Shown here in pieces: positions 23,918-31,980 of a DNA stretch of 64,000 bases. The stretch lies in assembly GCF_029277305.1 (NCBI RefSeq), contig NZ_CP119526.1; one strand, given 5' to 3'. The notes below the pieces were generated by a model. That model did not search any database. It worked only from the letters and a program-made list of their open reading frames with translations, and was not told the origin of the DNA. Position 1 is the stretch's first letter, and the number at the start of each line of letters is the position of its first letter. The translations under genes and the position numbers were made by a program. This DNA is from Guptibacillus hwajinpoensis. GTDB lineage: Bacteria; Bacillota; Bacilli; Bacillales; Guptibacillaceae.

Positions 23918-23932
23918 TGTGATCGGCTAATC

Positions 23933-24886
23933 TTACTCAGCTAATGCTTTTTTCATTGTCTCAATATTCTTCTCCATAAGCGTTAGATACGTTTCATTGT
24001 TCTCAATATCTTTTTCACTTAGGACAGATAAGTTATGAATACTAAGCGTTTCTAGACCTAGTTCTTGTTGTACGGCTTTCGCAGGCTTTGGAGTAGCGTT
24101 CTGTTCGAATAGCATATAAGAGATGTTGTAACTCTCAGCCTTTTCGATAATGTCCTCCAATTGCTTTTGTGTTGGTTCTTGTGAAGGTGATAGTCCAGAA
24201 ACACTTAGTTGGTTAAGCCCATAGCGACTTTCCCAATAACTATATGCATCATGAGAAATAAGGAATTCTTTCTTTGGTGCATTAGATGCCATATCTTTGA
24301 AAGACTCATCAAGAGCAAGAAGATCATCCTTTAACGCTGTGAAATTCTCTTCAAACGTTTCTTTTTTTTCAGGAGCAGTATCAACTAGTGTATTCTTAAT
24401 GTTTTCAGCAAGCTGAATAGAAAGAATAGGATCAATCCATAGGTGTGGATTAATATCCCCATGTTCGTGTCCATCATGGCTTTCTTCATCAGCATGAACT
24501 TCGTGTTCTTCTTCAGTTTCATCAAAATGAATGCCTTCTGCAGTTTCTAATACAGTCACATCTTCTTTCTGAAGTGTTTCTTTGACGGCTTCCGCAAAAC
24601 CTTCCATGCCAGCACCGTTATAGATGAAAATGTCTGACTCAGCAAGCTTAGTCATTGTTTTTGTTGTAGGTTCAAAGCTATGTGCATCGCTTCCTGGTGG
24701 GATGATCGATTCGGCATTAACATCATTTCCACCAATGCGTTCTGCAAAATATTCAAGAGGGTAAAGGGTTGTATAGATGTCAATTGTGTCTCCATTTTCT
24801 GAATTGGAGTCTTTAGGCGAACACGCCATAAGTAATAAAGAAGTGATGGATAAAAGCGCCATTACTTTAAAAGATTTTTTTATCAT
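23933..24886 (-). CDS. znuA: Zinc ABC transporter substrate-binding lipoprotein (ZnuA/AdcA type)
   Basis: A 317-residue cluster A-I metal-binding lipoprotein. Lipobox LLLMAC gives lipidated Cys22. Metal-binding histidines are in PGSDAHSFEP (His69), INPHLWIDP (His148) and LISHDAYSYW. Between them, residues about 120-143, is a His/Asp/Glu-rich loop (EEHEVHADEESHDGHEHGD), which in this family goes with zinc rather than manganese. The permease and ATPase genes that normally accompany it are absent nearby, so it must work with components encoded elsewhere. Two Zur-like boxes cover its promoter, which supports zinc. Confidence 0.88.
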   Translation of the reverse strand: MIKKSFKVMALLSITSLLLMACSPKDSNSENGDTIDIYTTLYPLEYFAERIGGNDVNAESIIPPGSDAHSFEPTTKTMTKLAESDIFIYNGAGMEGFAEAVKETLQKEDVTVLETAEGIHFDETEEEHEVHADEESHDGHEHGDINPHLWIDPILSIQLAENIKNTLVDTAPEKKETFEENFTALKDDLLALDESFKDMASNAPKKEFLISHDAYSYWESRYGLNQLSVSGLSPSQEPTQKQLEDIIEKAESYNISYMLFEQNATPKPAKAVQQELGLETLSIHNLSVLSEKDIENNETYLTLMEKNIETMKKALAE

Positions 24887-24921
24887 TGTGATTTTCCCTT
24901 CGCATATGCTTAATGTTATTT

Positions 24922-24968
24922 ATTATATCGTAGCCATTACATCTTGCAAACAGTAATCACTACGATTT
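24922..24968 (-). promoter_or_regulatory. znuA promoter with two Zur-like boxes
   Basis: On the minus strand, -35 TTGCAA (24949-24944) and -10 TATAAT (24927-24922) are 16 bases apart. Box 1 at 24948-24968 reads AAACAGTAATCACTACGATT on the plus strand, 7-1-7 dyad close to the Bacillus Zur consensus (AAATCGTAATnATTACGATTT). A weaker box 2 at 24925-24945 (ATATCGTAGCCATTACATCT) covers the spacer and -10. Zinc-bound Zur on either would block the promoter. Confidence 0.75.
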
Positions 24969-25395
24969 ATGATCACTCTGGTTCTATTGTAAGGTTAGAA
25001 ACAGACTTTTAGTACAGGAAAATTTATTCCAAAGTGAGTATGAATTGGGAGAGAAAGACGCATTCTATAAAAAAATATTTCAATTTGACGATTAACATTA
25101 CAGATTGGTGGGTAAATGTTACTAGAGTGTGTCGCTGTTTCACATAATCGTCAATTTATTTAAATAAGTTTTGTTGAATACTTATGATGATAACGTTGCT
25201 AATTAAAGGAAATGGTTAACATCTATGAATATTTATGCATATAAAAGTTCGTCTTATAATATTTAGATTGTTCCGAATATTATTTTGTGATATAGTAATT
25301 ATTGGTTTGTAAAGGACTTATGGTCTATATCTATATTTTGGATCCGCAGGTTAAAATGCATACCTGTGAATAATGACTTTGGAGGGGGTGAAAGC
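24969..25395. other. Intergenic region upstream of the symporter, with a 10-base inverted repeat
   Basis: About 430 bases without a convincing gene. It contains a perfect inverted repeat, TTGACGATTA at 25085-25094 and TAATCGTCAA at 25145-25154, with 60 bases between centres, and an AT-rich stretch. B. subtilis opuE has SigA and SigB promoters in the equivalent place; I could not assign a clear pair here. Confidence 0.5.
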
Positions 25396-25500
25396 GTGGA
25401 ATATACCTTAACTACAGCAACATGGTTCTGGCTTCTTATACCAATGCCTTTATTAGTCGTATTATCAATAATAACTTTTTTTACAGAAAGGAGAGAATAG
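25396..25500 (+). CDS. Small single-span membrane protein, likely symporter accessory subunit
   Basis: A 34-residue gene starting with GTG at 25396 behind the strong site GGAGGGGG (25381-25388). It has a short polar start (MEYTLTTAT), one membrane span WFWLLIPMPLLVVLSIITF and a charged tail FTERRE. It ends six bases before the symporter start, and the symporter's own ribosome site lies within its last codons, so the two are cotranslated. Sodium:solute symporters of Bacillaceae often carry such 30-50 residue partner proteins. The partner role is inferred from position and topology only. Confidence 0.75.
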   Translation: MEYTLTTATWFWLLIPMPLLVVLSIITFFTERRE

Positions 25501-25506
25501 TGCTAA

Positions 25507-26970
25507 ATGAGTATTGAGACGCCTACGCTAGTCACGTTTATTGTTTATCTTGTTGGTATGCTTGCAATCGGATTAGTTGCATACAAAATGACAAGTAACT
25601 TGTCCGATTACGTTCTTGGAGGAAGAAGATTAGGTGGATCTGTTGCGGCATTAAGTGCTGGTGCATCAGATATGAGTAGTTGGCTCTTACTAGGACTGCC
25701 TGGTGCAATGTATGCTGGCGGTATGAGTCAAATTTGGATTGGGATTGGGCTCGCAATCGGAGCTTACTTGAACTGGCAGTTTGTCGCTTCGCGTCTTCGC
25801 CGTTATACAGAAGTGGCGAATGACTCAATTACGGTACCGGATTACCTCGAAAACCGTTTCCGTGATAGCTCGAAAGCACTTCGTGTTATCTCAGCGATTG
25901 TCATTCTTGTATTCTTCACGTTCTATACGTCTTCAGGTCTTGTTGGGGGCGCAATCCTTTTTGAAAGCTCGTTCGGAATGAGCTATGAAACGGCATTATG
26001 GATCGGTGCAATTGTAATTATTTCTTACACGTTCCTAGGTGGTTTCTTAGCAGTAAGCTGGACAGATTTCTTCCAAGGAATACTAATGTTCCTTGCTCTT
26101 GTTGTCGTACCACTTGTTGCTTTAAATGAAATGGGTGGCTGGAACGAAACAGTTAACCAAGTTGGTGCAACAGATACTACTTATCTTGATATCTTTACAG
26201 GTATGAGCTTTATGGGTATTCTTTCCCTACTTGGTTGGGGACTAGGTTACTTTGGACAGCCTCATATCATCACACGATTTATGGCTGTTAAGTCTTCAAA
26301 AGAGATTCCTAAAGCTCGTCTTGTTGGTATGTCTTGGATGGTTCTTTCCCTGTTTGGTGCTATCTTTACTGGCTTTATCGGTATTGCTTACTTCAATGCA
26401 GGACTTGAGAACTCAGAAACAGTCTTTATCGAATTTACACAAGTACTCTTTAACCCATGGGTATCCGGCTTCTTGCTTGCTGCGATCCTATCTGCAATTA
26501 TGAGTACAATTGATTCTCAGCTACTTGTATCATCAAGTGCTGTAGCGGAAGATTTCTATAAAGCGATCCTTCGCAAGAATGCTAGCCAGACTGAACTTGT
26601 ATGGGTTGGCCGTATCGCAGTACTAGGAATTGCATTACTTGCGATCCTACTTGCTTATAACCCTGATAGCAGTGTTCTTAACCTGGTAAGTTATGCCTGG
26701 GCAGGATTTGGTGCCGCGTTTGGACCAGTTATTATACTGAGTCTATTCTGGAAACGAATGACTCGTAATGGCGCAATTGGTGGTATTATCACAGGTGCAG
26801 CAGTCGTTATTTTCTGGGCTCAAATGTCCGGTGGACTATTTGATCTTTATGAACTCATCCCAGGCTTTATCCTAGCTTGGATTGCTGTAATGGCATTCAG
26901 CTTTGTGGGTAATGCGCCAGGTGAAGAGATTGAAGCAGAATTTGAAGAAGCAAAAGTTTCTAAATTCTAA
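25507..26970 (+). CDS. putP: Sodium/proline symporter (PutP/OpuE type)
   Basis: A 487-residue member of the sodium:solute symporter family with about 13 membrane spans. Proline-type signatures are visible: GGRRLGGSVAALSAGASDMSSWLLLGLPGA near residues 37-66 (sodium and proline site), GYFGQPHIITRFMA near 248, and AAILSAIMSTIDSQLLVSSS near 325, a conserved SSF signature. It sits just before gatCAB, which is where B. subtilis has opuE, the osmostress proline importer. Whether it serves osmoprotection or nutrition cannot be told from the protein. RBS AAAGGAGA lies upstream. A strong terminator follows. Confidence 0.92.
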   Translation: MSIETPTLVTFIVYLVGMLAIGLVAYKMTSNLSDYVLGGRRLGGSVAALSAGASDMSSWLLLGLPGAMYAGGMSQIWIGIGLAIGAYLNWQFVASRLRRYTEVANDSITVPDYLENRFRDSSKALRVISAIVILVFFTFYTSSGLVGGAILFESSFGMSYETALWIGAIVIISYTFLGGFLAVSWTDFFQGILMFLALVVVPLVALNEMGGWNETVNQVGATDTTYLDIFTGMSFMGILSLLGWGLGYFGQPHIITRFMAVKSSKEIPKARLVGMSWMVLSLFGAIFTGFIGIAYFNAGLENSETVFIEFTQVLFNPWVSGFLLAAILSAIMSTIDSQLLVSSSAVAEDFYKAILRKNASQTELVWVGRIAVLGIALLAILLAYNPDSSVLNLVSYAWAGFGAAFGPVIILSLFWKRMTRNGAIGGIITGAAVVIFWAQMSGGLFDLYELIPGFILAWIAVMAFSFVGNAPGEEIEAEFEEAKVSKF

Positions 26971-26982
26971 GTTGATAAGTTA

Positions 26983-27014
26983 AAGGCTCACCCATCAATG
27001 GGTGAGCCTTTTTT
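26983..27014 (+). terminator. Terminator after the proline symporter gene
   Basis: AAGGCTCACCCA pairs perfectly with TGGGTGAGCCTT around TCAA, followed by T residues to 27014. Confidence 0.93.
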
Positions 27015-27044
27015 CTGATAGATCTTATTAAAGGGTTTATATAA

Positions 27045-27199
27045 GGCTCTTTTCTAAAAGATTGTTACTTTTGAAATAATTTAATATATTAAAGCCTCAC
27101 TTAGCTAATTGGAGCTTCAGGTGCCCGCCCCGCGGAAAGCGAGCACCTGAAGCGGAATTTAACCCACTCTTATAGCAACAATGTCTACGAAAAGAGGCT
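27045..27199 (+). repeat. MITE-like interspersed repeat, copy 2 (long form with nested hairpin)
   Basis: Same family as 428-549 and 37942-38054. Left end GGCTCTTTTCTAAAAGATTG at 27045, right end about ACAATGTCTACGAAAAGAG by 27196. Unlike the other copies, a 36-base segment (27116-27151) interrupts the core between GGAGC and GCGGAA; its ends TTCAGGTGC and GCACCTGAA are a perfect 9-base inverted repeat. A further fragment resembling the right end (CTTATCGTAACAATGTCGAC) lies at about 27217-27236. The element sits between a terminator and the gatC control region. Confidence 0.75.
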
Positions 27200-27260
27200 T
27201 ACATAAAAAAGCAACACTTATCGTAACAATGTCGACGGGTACAGAAATATCGGAAAGAAG

Positions 27261-27307
27261 TTAAACAAACGTTTGATTAATCATGCTTAAATAAACGTTT
27301 GTTTAAA
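27261..27307 (+). promoter_or_regulatory. Two copies of a TAAACAAACGTTTG-type palindrome (TetR-like operators)
   Basis: TTAAACAAACGTTTGATTAA at 27261-27280 and TTAAATAAACGTTTGTTTAA at about 27287-27306 are near-identical palindromes about 26 bases apart. Such AAACGTTT-centred dyads are typical targets of TetR-family repressors. No TetR gene is in the window. They lie upstream of the gatC promoter; possible binding protein unknown. Confidence 0.5.
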
Positions 27308-27328
27308 AATGGAACAGACGGCGTTCTG

Positions 27329-27358
27329 TTGCTTAATGAAGTCTCTTTTTGGTATCAT
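27329..27358 (+). promoter_or_regulatory. gatCAB promoter
   Basis: -35 TTGCTT (27329-27334), 18-base spacer, extended -10 TGGTATCAT with hexamer TATCAT at 27353-27358. Start predicted near 27365, 35 bases before gatC. Confidence 0.65.
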
Positions 27359-27400
27359 CTATATATTGCAGGTTGTTCGAATTTTGTGGAGGTGAAAGAG

Positions 27401-27691
27401 ATGTCCAGAATTACCAAAGAACAGGTAAAGCACGTAGCGAACCTGGCAAGACTAGAAATGGATGAGGCAGAAGTGGAGAAATTCACTACTCAGCTTGATG
27501 ACATTATTTCAATGGCAGAACAGTTGAATGAATTAGATACAGAGAACGTTGAACCAACAACCCACGTTCTTGATTTGAAGAATGTTCTTCGTAAAGATAA
27601 AGCACAACCATGGCTTTCTCGTGAAGAAGCGTTGAAGAATGCACCAGATCATGCAAACGGTCAGGTTAAAGTTCCATCAATTTTTGAGTAA
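27401..27691 (+). CDS. gatC: Asp-tRNA(Asn)/Glu-tRNA(Gln) amidotransferase subunit C
   Basis: GatC, 96 residues from ATG 27401 (GGAGGTGA upstream); longer readings from 27299 cross the promoter and are rejected. Small subunit that wraps GatA and GatB and stabilises the complex which converts misacylated Glu-tRNA(Gln) to Gln-tRNA(Gln). Typical sequence: ITKEQVKHVANLARLEMDEAE at the start, LDDIISMAEQLNELDTENVEPTTHV in the middle, and LRKDKAQPWLSREEALKNAP near the end. First gene of gatCAB. Confidence 0.97.
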   Translation: MSRITKEQVKHVANLARLEMDEAEVEKFTTQLDDIISMAEQLNELDTENVEPTTHVLDLKNVLRKDKAQPWLSREEALKNAPDHANGQVKVPSIFE

Positions 27692-27705
27692 AGGAGGCAA
27701 CGTCC

Positions 27706-29154
27706 TTGTTTGATAAAAGTATTAGTGAGCTTCACAGCTTGCTTCATAAAAAAGAATTATCCGTCAGTGAACTTGTTCAGTCGTCATTCGATCGCATCAA
27801 TACAGTTGATGACAAGGTAAAAGCGTTCATGACGTTAAATGAAGAAGGAGCTATGCAAGCTGCAAAAGCACTTGATGGAAAGCTCGGAACAGAAGAAGCG
27901 AGAGGCCTTCTCTTTGGTCTTCCTGTCGGTGTGAAGGATAACATCGTAACGAAAGGTCTTCGCACAACCGCTTCAAGTCAGCTTCTAGGGAATTTTGAAC
28001 CATTACATAATGCAACAGTGGTCGAGCGCTTAAATGCAGCGGAAACAATCACAGTTGGTAAATTAAATATGGATGAGTTCGCAATGGGTTCTTCAAATGA
28101 AAACTCAGGTTTCTACAGCACACGCAATCCATGGAATACTGATTATGTTCCCGGTGGTTCGAGCGGTGGATCTGCAGCATCTGTTGCTGCTGGAGAAGTA
28201 TTCTTCTCATTAGGCTCTGATACAGGTGGTTCAATCCGTCAACCGGCAGCATTTTGTGGCGTTGTTGGATTAAAGCCAACGTACGGACTTGTTTCTCGTT
28301 TTGGGCTAATTGCTTTCGCATCATCCCTTGATCAGATTGGCCCAATTACGAACACAGTAGAAGATAACGCTTATCTTCTTCAGTCAATTGCTGGTTATGA
28401 CAAGATGGATTCAACGTCTGCGAATGTTGATCTACCAGATTACCTTTCAAGCTTGACTGGTGATGTGAAAGGTCTACGTATTGCTGTACCGAAAGAGTAT
28501 CTTGCTGAAGGTGTTGACGAGGATGTGAAGAACAACGTCCTTCAGGCACTTAAGAAGCTTGAAGAGCTTGGCGCATCTTGGGAAGAAGTATCTCTTCCTC
28601 ACTCGAAATATGCTGTAGCTACGTACTATCTTCTTTCTTCTTCTGAAGCATCTGCTAACCTTGCTCGCTTTGATGGCGTGCGTTACGGCGTACGTGCGGA
28701 AGCAGAGAACCTTCTTGATCTTTATAAGAAAACAAGAAGCGAAGGCTTTGGTGACGAAGTAAAGCGACGTATCATGCTAGGAACATTTGCGCTTAGCTCA
28801 GGTTACTACGATGCTTATTATAAGAAAGCACAAAAAGTTCGTACGCTTATTAAGAATGATTTTGAGAAAGTGTTCGAAGACTACGATGTTATTATTGGAC
28901 CAACAACACCAACACCAGCATTTAAAGTAGGCGAGAAGATTGACAACCCGCTTACGATGTATGCGAACGATATCCTAACAATTCCTGTTAACCTTGCAGG
29001 CGTGCCTGCCATTTCGGTTCCATGTGGATTATCGAATGGCCTACCTGTCGGACTACAAATAATCGGAAAGCACTTTGATGAGAGAACTGTTTACCGTGTT
29101 GCTCATGCGTTTGAGCAAGCTACGGATCATCATAAGGCTAAGCCAGAGCTGTAA
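27706..29154 (+). CDS. gatA: Asp-tRNA(Asn)/Glu-tRNA(Gln) amidotransferase subunit A
   Basis: GatA, 482 residues, the glutaminase subunit. Amidase-signature triad residues are visible: lysine in LPVGVKDNIVTKG (about 78), and the two serines in VPGGSSGGSAASVAAG (about 153) and GSDTGGSIRQPAAFCGVVG (about 177). It frees ammonia from glutamine and passes it to GatB. It starts with TTG at 27706 (TTGTTTGATAAAAG), nine bases after AAGGAGG; the start MFDKSISELHSLL agrees with known GatA N-termini. Complete. Confidence 0.97.
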   Translation: MFDKSISELHSLLHKKELSVSELVQSSFDRINTVDDKVKAFMTLNEEGAMQAAKALDGKLGTEEARGLLFGLPVGVKDNIVTKGLRTTASSQLLGNFEPLHNATVVERLNAAETITVGKLNMDEFAMGSSNENSGFYSTRNPWNTDYVPGGSSGGSAASVAAGEVFFSLGSDTGGSIRQPAAFCGVVGLKPTYGLVSRFGLIAFASSLDQIGPITNTVEDNAYLLQSIAGYDKMDSTSANVDLPDYLSSLTGDVKGLRIAVPKEYLAEGVDEDVKNNVLQALKKLEELGASWEEVSLPHSKYAVATYYLLSSSEASANLARFDGVRYGVRAEAENLLDLYKKTRSEGFGDEVKRRIMLGTFALSSGYYDAYYKKAQKVRTLIKNDFEKVFEDYDVIIGPTTPTPAFKVGEKIDNPLTMYANDILTIPVNLAGVPAISVPCGLSNGLPVGLQIIGKHFDERTVYRVAHAFEQATDHHKAKPEL

Positions 29155-29170
29155 GGGGTGACTACTGAAA

Positions 29171-30604
29171 ATGAATTTTGAAACTATTATCGGTCTGGAA
29201 GTTCACTCAGAACTAAAGACAAACACGAAGATTTTCTGTAATTGTTCAACGAATTTCGGTGCACCACCTAACACGAACGTGTGCCCGATTTGTCTCGGTC
29301 ACCCTGGGGTGCTACCAGTGATGAACGAACAAGCTGTTGATTATGCGATGCGCGCTGCAATGGCGTTGAACTGTGAAATTGCTGAAGATACGAAATTTGA
29401 CCGTAAGAACTATTTCTATCCGGATAACCCGAAAGCTTATCAGATTTCTCAGTATGATAAGCCGATCGGTGAGAATGGCTGGATTGATATTGAAGTAGAC
29501 GGCAAAACAAAGCGTATTGGTATTACGCGTCTTCACCTTGAAGAAGATGCTGGTAAGCTCACGCACGTTGATGGAGAGAACCACTCTCTTGTCGACTTCA
29601 ACCGTCAGGGAACACCTCTTGTTGAGATCGTATCTGAGCCGGATATCCGTACACCTGAAGAGGCATATGCTTACCTTGAGAAGCTAAAAGCGATTCTTCA
29701 ATATACCGAAGTTTCTGATTGCAAAATGGAAGAAGGATCACTTCGCTGTGATGCGAACCTTTCTCTTCGTCCATATGGTCAAGAAGAGTTTGGTACCAAA
29801 ACAGAGCTGAAGAACTTGAACTCATTTGCAAATGTCCAAAAAGGTCTTCAATTCGAAGAAGTACGTCAGGAAAAAGAGCTTCTTGCTGGAAACGTAATTG
29901 GTCAGGAAACACGTCGTTACGACGAAGCTGGTAAGAAAACGATTCTGATGCGTGTGAAAGAAGGATCTGACGACTACCGTTACTTCCCTGAACCGGATCT
30001 CGTTCGTCTTGCAATCAATAGTGAGTGGATGGATCGCGTCCGCGCTGATATTCCTGAACTTCCAGATGCTCGTCGTGAGCGTTATGTGAAGGAATACGAT
30101 CTTCCTGAATATGATGCGATGGTTCTTACTCAATCCAAGAAAATGTCTGATTTCTTCGAAGTAGCGCTTGGTCAAGGTGCTGATCCGAAGCAGGCATCGA
30201 ACTGGTTAATGGGTGAAGTATCGGCCTACTTGAATGCGAACTACAAAGAAATTGATGAAGTGGCCCTAACACCAGAAGGACTAGGGAAACTCATCTCTCT
30301 TATTGAAAAGGGAACAATTTCTTCTAAAATCGCGAAGAAAGTATTCAAAGATCTTATCGAAAAAGGCGGCGATCCTGAACAGATCGTGAAAGACAAAGGT
30401 CTTGTTCAAATTTCTGACGAAGGTGAGCTTCGTTCAATCGTTTCAGGAATTCTGGACGAGAACGAACAGTCCATCGAAGACTACAAGAACGGGAAAGACC
30501 GAGCTCTCGGCTTCCTAGTAGGTCAGGTAATGAAAGCAACTAAAGGTAAAGCGAATCCACCAATGGTTAACAAGCTAATTGTAGAAGAAATGGATAAGCG
30601 ATAA
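29171..30604 (+). CDS. gatB: Asp-tRNA(Asn)/Glu-tRNA(Gln) amidotransferase subunit B
   Basis: GatB, 477 residues, which binds the misacylated tRNA, activates its side chain with ATP and amidates it. Signature IIGLEVHSELKTNTKIFCNC at the N-terminus, zinc-binding cysteines in FCNCSTNFG and CPICLGHPG, LHLEEDAGKLTH and DFNRQGTPLVEIVSEPDI in the kinase-like core, DYRYFPEPDLVRL near residue 262, and the C-terminal YqeY-like tail. RBS GGGGTG before ATG 29171. Last gene of the gat unit, followed by a terminator. Confidence 0.98.
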   Translation: MNFETIIGLEVHSELKTNTKIFCNCSTNFGAPPNTNVCPICLGHPGVLPVMNEQAVDYAMRAAMALNCEIAEDTKFDRKNYFYPDNPKAYQISQYDKPIGENGWIDIEVDGKTKRIGITRLHLEEDAGKLTHVDGENHSLVDFNRQGTPLVEIVSEPDIRTPEEAYAYLEKLKAILQYTEVSDCKMEEGSLRCDANLSLRPYGQEEFGTKTELKNLNSFANVQKGLQFEEVRQEKELLAGNVIGQETRRYDEAGKKTILMRVKEGSDDYRYFPEPDLVRLAINSEWMDRVRADIPELPDARRERYVKEYDLPEYDAMVLTQSKKMSDFFEVALGQGADPKQASNWLMGEVSAYLNANYKEIDEVALTPEGLGKLISLIEKGTISSKIAKKVFKDLIEKGGDPEQIVKDKGLVQISDEGELRSIVSGILDENEQSIEDYKNGKDRALGFLVGQVMKATKGKANPPMVNKLIVEEMDKR

Positions 30605-30609
30605 GAAGT

Positions 30610-30636
30610 GACCCCTCCTAGATGGAGGGGTTTTTC
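30610..30636 (+). terminator. Terminator of gatCAB
   Basis: ACCCCTCC pairs with GGAGGGGT around TAGAT, followed by TTTT, ten bases after the gatB stop. Confidence 0.9.
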
Positions 30637-30701
30637 TGTATGTTGGTAGTGGAGCTTTGTTCACAATTCCATAAATATCATGTAACGTTTTCTTTTTCAT
30701 T

Positions 30702-30730
30702 TTGCTTTTTTTTAGGGAAAAGCCTATAAT
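30702..30730 (+). promoter_or_regulatory. dgkB promoter
   Basis: -35 TTGCTT (30702-30707), exactly 17 bases, -10 TATAAT (30725-30730). The start would be near 30737, leaving a leader of about 150 bases before dgkB that contains GGTCACGCGG and GGTCACGAGA, two similar segments 20 bases apart, of unknown meaning. Confidence 0.75.
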
Positions 30731-30887
30731 CATAACAGAAGGTCACGCGGTGGAAAACGGTCACGAGAATGTGGGCGTTTTTTGTTTGTGACTATCATAT
30801 AATTTACTAATGATGATGTCTTTACAACCAATTAATAACAGATGATAAGAAGCATAGAATCGGATAGAGAAGATAGGATGATGAAGG

Positions 30888-31832
30888 ATGAAACGTGCAA
30901 GACTGATCTATAATCCAACGTCCGGAAGAGAACAGGTAAAGAGGTCACTGCCTTATATTCTTGAACGTCTTGAGGTAAATGGATACGAAACGTCAGCTCA
31001 TGCGACTACGTGTGAAGGGGATGCAACAGAGGCGGCTCGTATTGCCGTTGAGCGAAAGTTTGATCTCGTTATTGCTGCTGGGGGAGACGGAACCATTTAT
31101 GAAGTGATTAACGGAATTGCTGAGCAGCCGTATCGCCCCAAAATGGGAATTATTCCAGTTGGAACAACGAATGATTTCGCGCGTGCGATTGGTGTTCCAC
31201 GCACTGTTGAAGGTGCAATGGATGTCCTGTGCAATGGCCTTGAAATGCCAATTGATATTGGTCGGGTAAATGAACATTACTTTATCAATATTGCAGGTGG
31301 CGGACGGTTGACTGAATTAACGTATGAAGTACCAAGCAAGCTTAAAACAATGCTTGGCCAACTTGCTTACTATATGAAAGGAATCGAGATGCTGCCATCC
31401 ATTCGGCCTACTAAGACACGAATTGAATATGATGGAAAACTTTTTGAAGATGAGATCATGCTTTTCCTCGTCTCAAACTCGAACTCAATCGGTGGATTTG
31501 AGAAGCTAGCACCACATGCTTCATTGAATGATGGACTATTCGATCTTATGATATTGAAAAAAACCAATATCGCTGAATTCATTCGCATTGCAAGCAGTGC
31601 TCTACGCGGTGATCATATTAAGGATCCGAACGTTATTTACAAGAAAGCAAGTCACATTCGAGTAGAATCAGTTGATAAAATGCAACTTAACCTTGACGGT
31701 GAGTACGGTGGTCCACTTCCTGCGGAGTTTACGAACTTATATCGCCATATTACGATGATCGTTCCAAAAGAAACGAGCGAGAAACATACAAACGAAGAAG
31801 AAGCAGCGCAGCGTGCTGCTTCTGGTGAGTAG
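30888..31832 (+). CDS. dgkB: Diacylglycerol kinase
   Basis: DgkB (YerQ), 314 residues, soluble lipid kinase returning diacylglycerol from lipoteichoic acid synthesis to phosphatidic acid. The N-terminal lipid-kinase fold shows ARLIYNPTSGREQVKR, the nucleotide loop AAGGDGTIYEVINGI (about 63-77), and PVGTTNDFARAIGVP (about 92-106); further on, VESVDKMQLNLDGEYGG carries the conserved second-half motif. Length and position after gatB match B. subtilis dgkB. The C-terminus is a short Glu/Ala-rich tail. Confidence 0.95.
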   Translation: MKRARLIYNPTSGREQVKRSLPYILERLEVNGYETSAHATTCEGDATEAARIAVERKFDLVIAAGGDGTIYEVINGIAEQPYRPKMGIIPVGTTNDFARAIGVPRTVEGAMDVLCNGLEMPIDIGRVNEHYFINIAGGGRLTELTYEVPSKLKTMLGQLAYYMKGIEMLPSIRPTKTRIEYDGKLFEDEIMLFLVSNSNSIGGFEKLAPHASLNDGLFDLMILKKTNIAEFIRIASSALRGDHIKDPNVIYKKASHIRVESVDKMQLNLDGEYGGPLPAEFTNLYRHITMIVPKETSEKHTNEEEAAQRAASGE

Positions 31833-31846
31833 TAACGTTGAGAGAA

Positions 31847-31876
31847 GCCGGAGATTTTTTGATCTCTGGCTTTTTC
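31847..31876 (+). terminator. Terminator after dgkB
   Basis: AGCCGGAGAT pairs with ATCTCTGGCT (one wobble) around a T-rich loop, followed by TTTTT at 31872-31876. Confidence 0.85.
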
Positions 31877-31890
31877 TATTGCTGATCGCT

Positions 31891-31980
31891 TTTGGCTAAT
31901 ATAATGAAAATTTAGCTAATAAATCTTTGATTTGGACAATATATCGAGAATTTAGCCAATATAGTAGAAATTTGGACAAT
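31891..31980 (+). repeat. Phased array B: five TTTRGMYAAT cores every 20 bases
   Basis: Cores start at 31891, 31911, 31931, 31951 and 31971 (TTTGGCTAAT, TTTAGCTAAT, TTTGGACAAT, TTTAGCCAAT, TTTGGACAAT), an exact 20-base period with A-rich 10-base spacers. The fourth base alternates G/A along the array. The octamer TGCTGATC stands at 31880-31887, as before array A. It lies between the dgkB terminator and the rlmCD promoter and encodes nothing obvious. Confidence 0.85.

Noticed and set aside
27299..27400. N-terminal extension of gatC
   Set aside because: It crosses the predicted promoter, has no ribosome site, and GatC homologues begin near MSRITKEQVKHV.
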